Positions 17,954-26,491 of a stretch of 51,794 nucleotides of DNA are shown piece by piece. A program made the translations under genes and the position numbers. This DNA is from Lachnospiraceae bacterium (GTDB lineage: Bacteria; Bacillota; Clostridia; Lachnospirales; Lachnospiraceae). How positions within the stretch are numbered: the stretch's first letter is position 1; each line of letters starts with the position of its first letter. Where the stretch lies: positions 1 to 51,794 of the forward strand of contig JAFTJD010000012.1 of NCBI GenBank assembly GCA_017456585.1, written 5' to 3'. The notes below the pieces were generated by a model. That model was not told where the DNA came from. It saw only the letters and a list, made by a program, of their open reading frames with translations, and searched no databases.

Positions 17954-19697
17954 TATCCCATACACTGTTTTTCTGGAGTGACAGCTTCCAGCCTGCCACT
18001 CCGGCAAGCTTGTACTCTTCGATAAGTTTCATTTTAAGCTCGATAGATTCCTCTTCTTCAAGCCATATCTGATAAGTACAACCGCCGCTTACATATTCTC
18101 CGTAATACTGTCCCAACACGCTATTCCATGTAGGGGTTACTCCGTGTTTTTTGAGCTGATTCTCTGCATATGCCATAGACACAGCTTCACTTGTGAGCAA
18201 ATAACGTCCGTATTCCGAAGAAGGGTCCTCTACAAGCACACCCGGTGCATCCTTTTCTGCTACAGCTTCCGGTGTCTGCTTCCATATTCTTGTATAAAAC
18301 GGAATAGCATTGATTACCTTCTCTGCAGGAACTGTCTTTAGGGTATTAACTATACCTTCTTCTACCCATCCGACAGATGCCGTAGAACCGCTCTTTGCCA
18401 TGCCCGCATAATGCTCATCATAACCCATAATAATAACATAATCGGCAATGATACCCTGCTCCCTTCTATCGTAATGATAGCTTGAAGCTGATGGTACATA
18501 ATTGTCTATCGACAGAACTATTCCGTTCTTACGACATTCAACTGACAATTCTCTAAGAAACTGCACATATGCACTACCTGCTGTAGTGCTAAGTTCCTCT
18601 ATATCTACATTAATTCCGTCTATGTTATATTTCAAGGTTTCTGATATAAGCTTCTGTACAAGTCTCTCTCTACTCTCCATGTTAGAAAGAATCTGATACG
18701 TACTTATGTCCTTCGAATATCTTAGATTCTCAACCAAGGCCCATACTTCCATGCCCATGGAATGTGCTTTATCCACATAGCTCTGTGTTGCAATAGACTC
18801 AATATTGCCATCGTTGTCACACATGAAAAACCATGTTGGTGAGATAACATTTACACCGGTAACACCGGACATAACATTCTCAAGGTTCTTATTGGCATCC
18901 TTGTTCGTCACCTGGTGCCATGCCATATTAATCTTATAATCTCTCGTTATATTTGTATAAACAGGCTCAACATAATTACTTTTTAAGGTTATGGTTGTAT
19001 GCTCGCCTACACATTCGGTCTGAATATAACCCTTAACTCCATCCTCACTCTGAACACAGGTCCATCCGTCTGCCTCTCTAAGATATATGTATTTCTCTCC
19101 TGCTTTTGCAGATATAAGGATAGGATTCTGTAGTCCGGCAAGCTTCCTTATCTTGCCGTCTTTTTTGATGGTTACATAGTCTACAACCGTCCACTCATTT
19201 ACAAGCAATAATCGGTTAGGCTCTTTAACAAAAGTGTATTGAACATCTGAACACTCTGCAACCTGCTCCATATCCAGATATACTATGTCATTCTCTTTTA
19301 TCGCAAGCGGATAGGCCATAACCTTCTCTTCGCCGTTAACCGTATACCTTGCCGAATCAATATCATATTTGTAATGCTCAGTTGCCGTAGTGTAAAGGAT
19401 CTGATTAACAGATGTGTCATAGTAAAATCTTGAATTAAAATAATCCGCTACCATGGCATGTGACAGATATACTCTGTCATCCTTAAGCACCGCCTCATGC
19501 TCTGTTTTCTCGCGGTTAAGATAAACTATAACTCTGTCGTCTCCCTCTTCCACTTCATAATATGTATAGAGATCCATTATCTCATTCGTTGGTTCATTCG
19601 TAGGCTTCTTCTCTTCACCGTTTGTTTTCATCATATAGACAATAACAATGGCTATCAAGACCAGTACTATACCAACCTGTATAAGTCTTTTCTTCAA
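17931..19697 (-). CDS. Membrane-anchored GH18 family glycosyl hydrolase with SH3 domain
   Basis: Probable cell-wall N-acetylglucosaminidase or spore-cortex hydrolase of the YaaH/YdhD kind. Order of parts: an N-terminal membrane segment (about residues 5-22), a copper-amine-oxidase-N-like domain (about 40-170), a bacterial SH3 domain (about 190-232, with YLREADGWTCVQSEDGVKG), and a GH18 barrel (about 250-588). The GH18 signature is DGINVDIEE, with Asp365 and Glu367 as expected catalytic residues. The start is TTG at 19697 with AGGAGG eight bases ahead; no ATG is better placed. It converges on cwlD with overlapping ends, which suggests related wall roles. Confidence 0.87.
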   Translation of the reverse strand: MKKRLIQVGIVLVLIAIVIVYMMKTNGEEKKPTNEPTNEIMDLYTYYEVEEGDDRVIVYLNREKTEHEAVLKDDRVYLSHAMVADYFNSRFYYDTSVNQILYTTATEHYKYDIDSARYTVNGEEKVMAYPLAIKENDIVYLDMEQVAECSDVQYTFVKEPNRLLLVNEWTVVDYVTIKKDGKIRKLAGLQNPILISAKAGEKYIYLREADGWTCVQSEDGVKGYIQTECVGEHTTITLKSNYVEPVYTNITRDYKINMAWHQVTNKDANKNLENVMSGVTGVNVISPTWFFMCDNDGNIESIATQSYVDKAHSMGMEVWALVENLRYSKDISTYQILSNMESRERLVQKLISETLKYNIDGINVDIEELSTTAGSAYVQFLRELSVECRKNGIVLSIDNYVPSASSYHYDRREQGIIADYVIIMGYDEHYAGMAKSGSTASVGWVEEGIVNTLKTVPAEKVINAIPFYTRIWKQTPEAVAEKDAPGVLVEDPSSEYGRYLLTSEAVSMAYAENQLKKHGVTPTWNSVLGQYYGEYVSGGCTYQIWLEEEESIELKMKLIEEYKLAGVAGWKLSLQKNSVWDIIEAHLD

Positions 19698-19751
19698 TTT
19701 CCCTTCCTCCTAAGTTAATTAATCTATAACAATATGTCCTTTAAAGCACGA

Positions 19752-19777
19752 AAGGGCAGTCTTAAAAGACTGCCCTA
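19752..19777. terminator. Terminator after the DUF1858 gene
   Basis: GGGCAGTC (19754-19761) and GACTGCCC (19768-19775) form a perfect eight-pair stem. It lies just past the stop codon of the minus-strand DUF1858 gene and before the divergent side of the GH18 gene. T-rich flanks occur on the minus reading. Confidence 0.7.
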
Positions 19778-19807
19778 ACATCTTTTCGTAACCTAAATAT
19801 ACAACAA

Positions 19808-20020
19808 CTATGCATTTTTAGCTGCAAGGAAGTCATTAAGTACTGCTTCAAGATGATTCGGATCAATGCCATGCACCATAGCCGCTTCCTCGAGAGACTC
19901 GCCCTGAGCTGATGGGCAACCTATGCAATGCATTCCTGAGCTTAACAAAACCGGAATCAAATCTGCGTCAAGCTTAATGATATCCGCAATAATCATGTCT
20001 TTTGAAATCTGCTGTGCCAT
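19808..20020 (-). CDS. DUF1858 small redox-disulfide protein
   Basis: Seventy-residue protein of the DUF1858 type, often described as a redox-disulfide domain associated with hybrid-cluster proteins. The diagnostic stretch is [19 protein letters not shown] with a CxxC pair; the rest is helical. Its exact role is unknown. It begins 23 bases after mecA with AGGAGG before the ATG, so it is probably transcribed with mecA. Confidence 0.85.
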   Translation of the reverse strand: MAQQISKDMIIADIIKLDADLIPVLLSSGMHCIGCPSAQGESLEEAAMVHGIDPNHLEAVLNDFLAAKNA

Positions 20021-20043
20021 ATTTATCCTCCTAGAAATTTATA

Positions 20044-20871
20044 TTATATTGATGAAAGTACCTGCAATGCATCATTCTTAATCATCACTGTTAAGTGCTC
20101 TCTAAGATATGCCTCACGTGAATGTGATGACATCTCTCTATCGCCGTACTCTGCCAATATATTACCAACTTTATTGAACTCCTGTGGTGTATGCTTAGAC
20201 TTCGCAAGAACAAGATAAAACTTGTTCTTCTTTGCATCCTTATAAAGCGTATTCACACCATTATAAACACCATCAAGAACCTTAGCAACCTTCTCAACAG
20301 TTGCAAGCTTATCAAAAGCAAATATAAGCATCAATGTCTGCTCTGCTTCTACTTCCTTCTCTTCTTTACGATGCTTCTTAGCTAATCTTTCTGCTATCTT
20401 ACTTGACAAAATCTCTCCAAGTGATATGAAGTCATTATCAATGATACTGTTATCTGCTGCATCATTGCTTCCTTCTTCCTGTTCTTCATAATATCCAAGA
20501 ATATCATCTGCGGATGCATTGTCTGCCATTATATCCTCTGCATCCTCGAATCCATCTCCCATCTCCATATCGAACTCGTCCGGAGTAGGTGAAAATCTGG
20601 AGAACCTGGTATCCAGTTCATCCGGATTAGAAACCTTTGATATATTAAGAACTATACTTTCCGAAGAAAGCGGAATAGCTTCTATCATAATCGGCTGATC
20701 ATCAACCTCAAAGCCATACTCATGAGACGCCATCTGCATCATATCTCTAAACAGATTCTTAGCCTTCTCAGTTCCGTATGCAAGCTCGCTCAGTTTTATC
20801 TGCCTTGCCGCGAGATCCTGTTTATTAAGAGTGCAGCGTATCTGATTATCATTTATTTTCTCAATCTTCAT
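20044..20871 (-). CDS. mecA: Adaptor protein MecA
   Basis: Adaptor that delivers substrates to the ClpC-ClpP protease. The N-terminal substrate domain starts MKIEKINDNQIRCTLNKQDL and the C-terminal ClpC-binding domain has LMLIFAFDKLATVEKVA and LYKDAKKNKFYLVL. The linker is very acidic (about residues 110-160). The frame extends to 20898, but AGGAGG is seven bases ahead of the ATG at 20871 and only one base ahead of the previous ATG, so 20871 is chosen. Confidence 0.92.
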   Translation of the reverse strand: MKIEKINDNQIRCTLNKQDLAARQIKLSELAYGTEKAKNLFRDMMQMASHEYGFEVDDQPIMIEAIPLSSESIVLNISKVSNPDELDTRFSRFSPTPDEFDMEMGDGFEDAEDIMADNASADDILGYYEEQEEGSNDAADNSIIDNDFISLGEILSSKIAERLAKKHRKEEKEVEAEQTLMLIFAFDKLATVEKVAKVLDGVYNGVNTLYKDAKKNKFYLVLAKSKHTPQEFNKVGNILAEYGDREMSSHSREAYLREHLTVMIKNDALQVLSSI

Positions 20872-20988
20872 AGACATGCCTCCTAATTCTTCAAACATAC
20901 ATCAGTATGCCCAAAGCTAAACCTTTCGGATGTCAAACATCCCTCAAACTACATCCTGCATATAAACACGTTCCCGTGATTATACTTT

Positions 20989-21017
20989 ATAATAACAAGA
21001 AGTACAGAAAAAGTCAA
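20989..21017 (-). promoter_or_regulatory. Promoter of mecA
   Basis: Read on the minus strand: TTGACT (21017-21012), 17-base spacer, TATTAT (20994-20989). The resulting leader of about 110 bases contains a CACG/CGTG hairpin with a GGAA loop and a GGATGT/ACATCC hairpin. Confidence 0.6.
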
Positions 21018-21062
21018 ATTAATAAAATCTTAACAAAAATCTTTAAAATGTAAATTTTTTAT

Positions 21063-21090
21063 TTGCAATATCCAAAAAAGCTGTTATAAT
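21063..21090 (+). promoter_or_regulatory. Promoter of the kinase/ParA-like pair
   Basis: TTGCAA at 21063-21068, 16-base spacer, TATAAT at 21085-21090, predicted start near 21097. The ATG at 21089 overlaps the -10 box, so it cannot be in this transcript. The ribosome site at 21117-21123 would then lie about 20 bases into the message. Confidence 0.6.
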
Positions 21091-21135
21091 GGCAATACAA
21101 GAGAGTGTTTTCCCGAAAGGAGGAACACCCGAACA

Positions 21136-22515
21136 ATTATTTCCAATAATATTCTTTCCCGATATTCCGTTAAGCAAACAATTAATTTCAATTCCGACAC
21201 TACAATCCATATCGTCGAACATCCCTCTTTACACATTAATCTTATCGTTAAACAACAACGAATTTCTGCTTTATCAACGGAATCTTTTAACAGAGAATCT
21301 AATATTCTTACTTTTCTTAAACATTCGCGAATTCCCCTATTATATGATATTCAAAAAGATAACGATTATTACTATATAATTGAAGAATTCATAAATGGTG
21401 AAGCTTTAAGTGCCATTGTGGAGGCAGCCCCACTATCTTTATCAACGGCGTTAGAATACACATTGCAATTATGCGACATTATCGAATATCTGCATACCCA
21501 TAGTTGCGGAAGTATTCTATATCTCGACTGCCGTCCCGATAATGTGATAATTAATAATGGTTATGTTCATCTGGTTGATTTTGGCAACAGCATTTTCTAT
21601 AAAGACCTTGCCAATCGTTCATTCTTCTGCGGCAGCGTCGGTTATGCCGCACCGGAACTATATAATAAGGATAAATCTCCCTCCTATTCAAGTGACGTAT
21701 ATGGTATCGGAGCTATCCTATATTATATGTTAACAGGCAAAACTCCTCTTAGTCAGAACATCAACCGTAAGAAACCTTTTCCACGAGAGCTTGCTTCTAT
21801 TATTCACAAATGTCTTCATCATCACCCCGCAAGGCGCTATCAGACTGTCGCCCGGCTCCGCAGAGCTCTGCAAACATTCACACAGACTATTTCTGATAAT
21901 TCTGTTATTTCCCGCAAACAAATACAATCGGAAAACACTTCTCTTGTAATATCCATAGCCGGATCTGACCGTCGTGTCGGCACCACACATCTTGCAATGT
22001 CTTTATCCGTATTTTTTCAAAACAAGGGACACCCCTGTCTTATAAAGGACAGATGTACCCACGGTATTATCGCCGGACTTCTTGGTTCAGGAGAGCTTAG
22101 AAATTCTTACAGCAATAATGGCATCTATAACTACAAGGGGATACATCTTTTCCCTCAATATAGTCCTGTCATTGCTGATTGCCATACTGACGCCTACTCC
22201 GTAATTATAAATGATTGGGGCCACATCACCCCTGATAAGCTTGAGGCTTTTAACTCTTCCGATGTTTGTCTGCTTGTCGGAAGCGGCAAAGCTTGGGAGT
22301 ATGGTGACTTAGTAGCTCTTTCGGTAAACTGTCCCGCACACAAAACCGTCGGCATTATTAACTTTATAAGCGGAACTTCATTCTATCGTATAAAGCACCA
22401 ATTAACCCCATACCTTAGAATGCCTTATTATGATGACTGGCTTCACCCAACACCGGCAGGCAAGCATTTCCTCGAACAACTGTCGGCTGAGATTCATTCA
22501 TTAAGAAGGGAGTGA
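21136..22515 (+). CDS. Ser/Thr protein kinase fused to a ParA/MinD-like domain, probable ATT start
   Basis: The frame is open from before 21061 with no ATG, GTG or TTG until the GTG at 21418, which would remove the kinase N-lobe. AAGGAGG at 21117-21123 is followed by ATT-ATT at 21136, the only plausible start. Numbered from there: VAIK-type Lys39 (LIVKQQ), helix-C Glu54, hinge IIEEF, catalytic loop LYLDCRPDN (Asp131, Asn136; His-Arg and the usual Lys are replaced), DFG at 148-150, and GYAAPELY. The glycine loop is not recognisable. After about residue 260 comes a ParA/MinD-like segment, VISIAGSDRRVGTTHLAMSL, with a degenerate P-loop (no GKT). A role in a pilus or secretion assembly, as for TadZ-like proteins, is only a guess. 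Confidence 0.75.
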   Translation: MISNNILSRYSVKQTINFNSDTTIHIVEHPSLHINLIVKQQRISALSTESFNRESNILTFLKHSRIPLLYDIQKDNDYYYIIEEFINGEALSAIVEAAPLSLSTALEYTLQLCDIIEYLHTHSCGSILYLDCRPDNVIINNGYVHLVDFGNSIFYKDLANRSFFCGSVGYAAPELYNKDKSPSYSSDVYGIGAILYYMLTGKTPLSQNINRKKPFPRELASIIHKCLHHHPARRYQTVARLRRALQTFTQTISDNSVISRKQIQSENTSLVISIAGSDRRVGTTHLAMSLSVFFQNKGHPCLIKDRCTHGIIAGLLGSGELRNSYSNNGIYNYKGIHLFPQYSPVIADCHTDAYSVIINDWGHITPDKLEAFNSSDVCLLVGSGKAWEYGDLVALSVNCPAHKTVGIINFISGTSFYRIKHQLTPYLRMPYYDDWLHPTPAGKHFLEQLSAEIHSLRRE

Positions 22516-22522
22516 TTCTACT

Positions 22523-23137
22523 ATTATTTATTCTCCGAAATACTTTAGTGTTACCCGAAGTACCGGCAGAGCCATAGGAATAATGCCTGTAGCTAACCCA
22601 AACGACAACAACTGTGCTTCTTATCTTGCGATAGCACTTGCTAATTATCTTGGAGGCGTATTGTGTAAAAAAGTGGCCGTCTCATGTGCTTCAGACCTTA
22701 GCTTGTATGACTGTCTCAAATGGTACAAACAGCATATCTTAAAAGCCGTGTCGGGTAACGATACTCCCGATTATTTTGAGTTAGCAGGAATAAAGTATTT
22801 TCACAATATTCCTAATGAATTCTTTGACTATATCATTCTTGCCGGAGATAATCCTTTTTTATTCAATGATCATGTTCAAGACGCACCATATAAACGCATT
22901 GCCGTTGGTAGCATTACACCTTGGACATACAAACACTATTCGGATTTTCTCAAAAGAATGTCCCCCTTTTATCAGGGCAATAAAGAGTGGTTCTTTCTTG
23001 CGTGGTGTAATTCCGCACAAGACAAGAAGGCTCTTGAGCGCACCCATAAAGTCCCGATTCATCAAATACCCACAGACCTAGATCCTTTTATGATTAGGCA
23101 ACAGGATTTTTCATTTCTCGAAAAGCTTATTTTGTAA
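22523..23137 (+). CDS. Degenerate ParA/MinD-like protein, start uncertain
   Basis: Not assigned to a named family. GIMPVANPNDNNCASYLAIALANYL has the layout of the ParA P-loop strand and helix seen at the end of the preceding kinase, but without the Lys and Thr needed for ATP, and FDYIILAGDNPF resembles the switch strand. The first ATG (22583) has only a weak AGGA ahead and cuts into the first beta-strand. AAGGGAG at 22506-22512 is followed ten bases later by ATT-ATT at 22523, the same arrangement as in the kinase gene. It starts eight bases after the kinase stop and is surely in one operon with it. Confidence 0.6.
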   Translation: MIYSPKYFSVTRSTGRAIGIMPVANPNDNNCASYLAIALANYLGGVLCKKVAVSCASDLSLYDCLKWYKQHILKAVSGNDTPDYFELAGIKYFHNIPNEFFDYIILAGDNPFLFNDHVQDAPYKRIAVGSITPWTYKHYSDFLKRMSPFYQGNKEWFFLAWCNSAQDKKALERTHKVPIHQIPTDLDPFMIRQQDFSFLEKLIL

Positions 23138-23251
23138 TCCCGTAACCCGCGTTCCTCGTTTCCATATAAGAGCTATATAATATATCACAATATTACACGA
23201 AGAACAGCTTTCGTCTCATAGGAATTGCCTTAAATGTAAATGAGGAGGAAT

Positions 23252-23494
23252 ATGAAATTCATTATTGATTTTTTTACCAAAGAAAAATATCAACGCAAAT
23301 ATCTGGTATTACTTAAGGAGCTGCAGGAATACAAAAACAAAAGCATAAGTCTTGTACTTGAAGGCAGCCTGTCTTCTCCCAAGGACATCGCAAACGCATG
23401 CATGGTCATGGAAGAAGGTTGCTATATGCGAGACTATATAAGTAATGAAGGAGGTACTATCGTTGCCATTCATTTCAACAGAGTGCGCGGCTAA
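23252..23494 (+). CDS. Small protein of unknown function
   Basis: I do not recognise it. Eighty residues beginning MKFIIDFFTKEKYQRKYL, soluble and helical at the start, with two Cys and a C-terminal strand TIVAIHFNRVRG. AGGAGG lies three bases before the ATG at 23252; an in-frame ATG at 23240 has no ribosome site. It sits between the kinase pair and perR, on the same strand as both. Confidence 0.6.
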   Translation: MKFIIDFFTKEKYQRKYLVLLKELQEYKNKSISLVLEGSLSSPKDIANACMVMEEGCYMRDYISNEGGTIVAIHFNRVRG

Positions 23495-23549
23495 ATTTAA
23501 TCTCATATATATGTGCTATAAATTTTCTGTATTTTTTTTGATAAATGTA

Positions 23550-23578
23550 TTGACAAATCATATTTATCGTTATATAAT
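23550..23578 (+). promoter_or_regulatory. Promoter of perR
   Basis: TTGACA (23550-23555), 17-base spacer, TATAAT (23573-23578): a perfect consensus match. The PerR-like box begins ten bases downstream. Confidence 0.85.
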
Positions 23579-23586
23579 AGCAATAT

Positions 23587-23601
23587 CAGTAATGATTACT
23601 A
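23587..23601 (+). promoter_or_regulatory. PerR/Fur-type box at the perR start site
   Basis: Perfect inverted repeat AGTAAT-g-ATTACT at 23588-23600, in the 7-1-7 layout of the Bacillus PerR box (TTATAATnATTATAA). It covers the predicted transcription start, so autorepression is likely. Confidence 0.65.
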
Positions 23602-23617
23602 TTATTGAGAGGTGATT

Positions 23618-24007
23618 ATGAAAACACTTAAATACAGCAGACAACGCGAATCAATAGTTAACTTCCTTGCTACACGTAAGGACCATCCGACAGCAGATGT
23701 TATATATGAACACATTCGCATGGAACAGCCTAATATAAGTCTTGGAACTGTATATCGTAATCTTGCACTTCTTGCAGACCTCGGAGCTATTCAGAAGTTA
23801 TCCTACGGAATAGGCCCGGACCACTTTGACGGCAATGCGATGCCGCATTACCACTTCGTCTGTACGGAATGCGGAGCTGTATCCGACCTTGACATTGATG
23901 ACATGCCGGATATTTCAACTGTTGCTTCTCGGAATTTTAAAGGCACAATAACCGGATATTGCCTTCACTTTTTAGGCAAATGTCCACACTGTACAACAGT
24001 AAATTAA
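23618..24007 (+). CDS. perR: Fur-family regulator, PerR type
   Basis: Metal-dependent repressor of peroxide defence. The N-terminal winged helix has HPTADVIYEHIRMEQPNISL and GTVYRNLALLADLG; the C-terminal part has the regulatory metal region DHFDGNAMPHYHFVC and two CxxC pairs (CTECG, CPHC) for structural zinc. An Asp in the metal site region favours PerR over Fur, and the next gene is reverse rubrerythrin. The frame also offers GTG at 23612, but AGAGGTGATT directly precedes the ATG at 23618. 129 residues. Confidence 0.9.
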   Translation: MKTLKYSRQRESIVNFLATRKDHPTADVIYEHIRMEQPNISLGTVYRNLALLADLGAIQKLSYGIGPDHFDGNAMPHYHFVCTECGAVSDLDIDDMPDISTVASRNFKGTITGYCLHFLGKCPHCTTVN

Positions 24008-24063
24008 GCTTTATGAAGCTTTTATAAAACAAAAATAATAACATTTAAAAGGAGATTAAAATT

Positions 24064-24606
24064 ATGAAAAAATTTGTATGCGCAATCTGTGGTTATGTTC
24101 ATGAAGGAAATGAGGCTCCTGAGAGCTGTCCTATCTGTAAAGCACCGGCTTCTAAGTTCGAGGAGCAGTCAGGTGAGCTTACATGGGCTGCAGAGCACAT
24201 CGTAGGTGTAGCTCAGGGCGTTAGCGAAGACATTATTAAGGATTTACGTGACAACTTTACAGGAGAATGTACAGAAGTAGGTATGTACCTTGCTATGGCT
24301 AGAGTTGCTCACAGAGAAGGCTATCCTGAGATTGGTTTATACTATGAGAAAGCAGCTTGGGAAGAGGCTGAACATGCAGCTAAGTTCGCTGAGTTACTCG
24401 GTGAAGTTGTAACTAACAGCACAAAGAAGAACCTTGAGCTCAGAGTAGCAGCTGAGAACGGCGCAACAGCAGGTAAGGCTGACCTTGCAAAGCGCGCTAA
24501 AGAGCAGAACCTTGACGCTATCCATGATACAGTGCATGAAATGGCTCGCGATGAGGCTAGACATGGTAAGGCATTTGAGGGTCTTTTAAAGAGATACTTT
24601 GGCTAA
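24064..24606 (+). CDS. rbr: Reverse rubrerythrin
   Basis: Non-haem iron peroxidase that reduces hydrogen peroxide in anaerobes. The rubredoxin domain is at the N-terminus ([21 protein letters not shown]) and the ferritin-like di-iron domain follows ([41 protein letters not shown]), which is the reversed order known from clostridial revRbr. The 180 residues match. It lies 56 bases after perR and codon use suggests strong expression. Electrons probably come from the rubredoxin or NADH:rubredoxin oxidoreductases. Confidence 0.95.
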   Translation: MKKFVCAICGYVHEGNEAPESCPICKAPASKFEEQSGELTWAAEHIVGVAQGVSEDIIKDLRDNFTGECTEVGMYLAMARVAHREGYPEIGLYYEKAAWEEAEHAAKFAELLGEVVTNSTKKNLELRVAAENGATAGKADLAKRAKEQNLDAIHDTVHEMARDEARHGKAFEGLLKRYFG

Positions 24607-24630
24607 AGTCCATACAATAACTTAATGTTA

Positions 24631-24668
24631 ATGCCCCTTCAAGATTACTTGAAGGGGCATTTATTGTT
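24631..24668. terminator. Terminator between rbr and the TPR gene
   Basis: ATGCCCCTTCAAG (24631-24643) and CTTGAAGGGGCAT (24648-24660) form a perfect 13-pair stem with an ATTA loop, followed by TTTATTGTT. It separates two convergent genes. Confidence 0.88.
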
Positions 24669-24692
24669 GCATTATTATGTGTAAACAGCCTT

Positions 24693-25778
24693 CTACAGCT
24701 TGTTTTTCCATTTCTTCTGTATTTCTTTTGTGTACTCCACCAATTCTTTATTCTTGCTCTCTTTAAGAATTCTGTCCTGCCATGAAATGGCCTCTTCGAT
24801 ATTTCCGTCAAAAAAGTGTGCATCAGCTATCATACAATATATCTCATCCCGCGCATCCGGTTCCGATGCTCTGCCAAATGTCAGAAGTTTTTCTGCCATC
24901 TGAATTGTTTTTTCATATTTGCCGCACTGGGTATAGATATATGACAACAGCCCGGCTGTTTCCCAGTCCTCTGGATCCATTTCTAATGTTTTTTCAAACC
25001 ATGGAATCGCTCTTTCATACTGGAACAAATTTCTTAATGTAGCACCTACCGCATAAGCATTATCCGCAGAAGGTTCATTAGCATATATTCTGTATGCATA
25101 CGGAAGATATTCTATATCATTTCCTTCATCTCCCAGTTCTTCGATATAGCCCAATTCCTCATCATTTATTGGCTTCAACTCATCCGGTTGCTCAAAGACA
25201 TCGTTCAATGTATTTATACGTTTATCACGATTCTTTTCTATAAATTCAAATACTGCCGGAATAATATTTTCTTTTGCATACTGTGATTCTGCAAACCAGT
25301 AATTCTGCTGACCAAATCCGGTGCCGGTACCGGTCTTAGATGCACGTCCTATCTCCAAGACGCGATCTTTTTCAGGAAGAAGATATGCATTCTCTGCATT
25401 TGTACTAAACCAGTAACACCTTTCGATTCCGGTGACAGGCGTTATAGGCATATCCTTAATGTACCTATATACCGTTGCATGTTCATACCAACCAATCACA
25501 ACCGTTCGTTTTTCTTCATTCGAAGCACACCATACTACCGTGATATCATCTGCCTCATCCTGTTGACCATATACTTTGTCCAGCTTTTCGATATGCATCT
25601 GCTCACTTTTTACCTGTACATATCCGTAACACTTCCCATCCATATTCAAGAAATTCCATTTCTCATGTGCATCTTTATTTTCATGCACCCATCGACCGCC
25701 TTTTTCGGGATTTAATTCACCTACTACCCTGCCATCATAGTACCTTAAATATGTTATGTTACAAAAAATGATTCTCAT
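24693..25778 (-). CDS. TPR protein with an N-terminal EVE-like recognition domain
   Basis: No firm family. The C-terminal third holds tetratricopeptide-type helices (AVGATLRNLFQYERAIPWFE, LGYIYTQCGKYEKTIQMA-like units). The N-terminal 190 residues contain VVIGWYEHATVYR, CYWFS, YLLPEKDR and GFGQQNYWFAESQ, a pattern I associate with an uncharacterised domain ahead of HNH nucleases and other DNA-modification-linked proteins; this is recall, not a search. The ATG overlaps the HTH stop (ATGA), so the two form a coupled pair. It may be part of a defence or stress module. Confidence 0.6.
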   Translation of the reverse strand: MRIIFCNITYLRYYDGRVVGELNPEKGGRWVHENKDAHEKWNFLNMDGKCYGYVQVKSEQMHIEKLDKVYGQQDEADDITVVWCASNEEKRTVVIGWYEHATVYRYIKDMPITPVTGIERCYWFSTNAENAYLLPEKDRVLEIGRASKTGTGTGFGQQNYWFAESQYAKENIIPAVFEFIEKNRDKRINTLNDVFEQPDELKPINDEELGYIEELGDEGNDIEYLPYAYRIYANEPSADNAYAVGATLRNLFQYERAIPWFEKTLEMDPEDWETAGLLSYIYTQCGKYEKTIQMAEKLLTFGRASEPDARDEIYCMIADAHFFDGNIEEAISWQDRILKESKNKELVEYTKEIQKKWKNKL

Positions 25779-26365
25779 AATTTTTCCTTCCTTTCTTCAA
25801 TTAAAATATCCAATGCTTTTGAACCTTCATACAAAACATTCACACTTTTACGCCTCATGACATATTGAGAATTATGTTCTTCAAAAGATTTTGGTATATC
25901 TACGTAATATTTTACTTTCCCTCGCTCTGATATTATGTAAAGGTTATATTCTTCCGGAACTAAGACATCCAATAGATAGAACATATTCTTGCTGAATTCC
26001 CTTAACAACTCTCGTCTTGTATCCGGTGTGCTGGTTGGGTTTTCTTTAATCAGTGTATCCAGGCGTTTCAACACCCTTTTCTTTTCCGTTTCACGAAACT
26101 CTGTGCTCATACGCGGAATCATTTCTCTGTCAATCGCACCTACAACACCATGATATCCAAGCACCAACAACATCCAATTCAAATCAATGTCCAGGTAGGC
26201 AGCAAGCCTTAGCAGCGTCTCTGCAGATAATGTATTATTTTTTAACTGTTCCGAAAAAGTCGTGTAATTGATTCCCATTGCCATGGCAGTTTCTTTAATT
26301 GTCTTGTTTCTAACATCTTTAATAAACCACTTTAGCATTTCCCCGATTGAACTGTACCAATCCAT
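25775..26365 (-). CDS. HTH (Xre-like) transcriptional regulator
   Basis: 196 residues. An N-terminal helix-turn-helix of the Xre type (KTIKETAMAMGINYTTFSEQ, then LRLAAYLDIDLNWML) is followed by a C-terminal part with no recognised sensor. The ATG at 26365 has GGAGG seven bases ahead; a GTG one codon earlier is less well spaced. It is coupled to the TPR gene and diverges from the rubredoxin gene across a PerR-like box. Confidence 0.72.
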   Translation of the reverse strand: MDWYSSIGEMLKWFIKDVRNKTIKETAMAMGINYTTFSEQLKNNTLSAETLLRLAAYLDIDLNWMLLVLGYHGVVGAIDREMIPRMSTEFRETEKKRVLKRLDTLIKENPTSTPDTRRELLREFSKNMFYLLDVLVPEEYNLYIISERGKVKYYVDIPKSFEEHNSQYVMRRKSVNVLYEGSKALDILIEERKEKL

Positions 26366-26399
26366 CACATCACCTCCGTCATCTGATATATATACTTTA

Positions 26400-26414
26400 T
26401 CATAATGATTATCA
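26400..26414. promoter_or_regulatory. PerR-type box between the HTH gene and rubredoxin
   Basis: TCATAAT-g-ATTATCA matches TTATAATnATTATAA at 12 of its 14 specified positions. It lies 35 bases before the HTH start and 178 bases before the rubredoxin start. Confidence 0.6.
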
Positions 26415-26491
26415 ATTTACTATGCCATAAAATCCAGCTACATTGGATTTTACCGCATTTTCCACTTGAATACTGTTAAAAACAGTCTTAA

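Noticed and set aside
21089..21379. 96-codon ATG frame ahead of the kinase
   Set aside because: Its ATG lies inside the predicted -10 box and has no ribosome site. The kinase N-lobe reads in another frame through the same bases, with conserved Lys and Glu.
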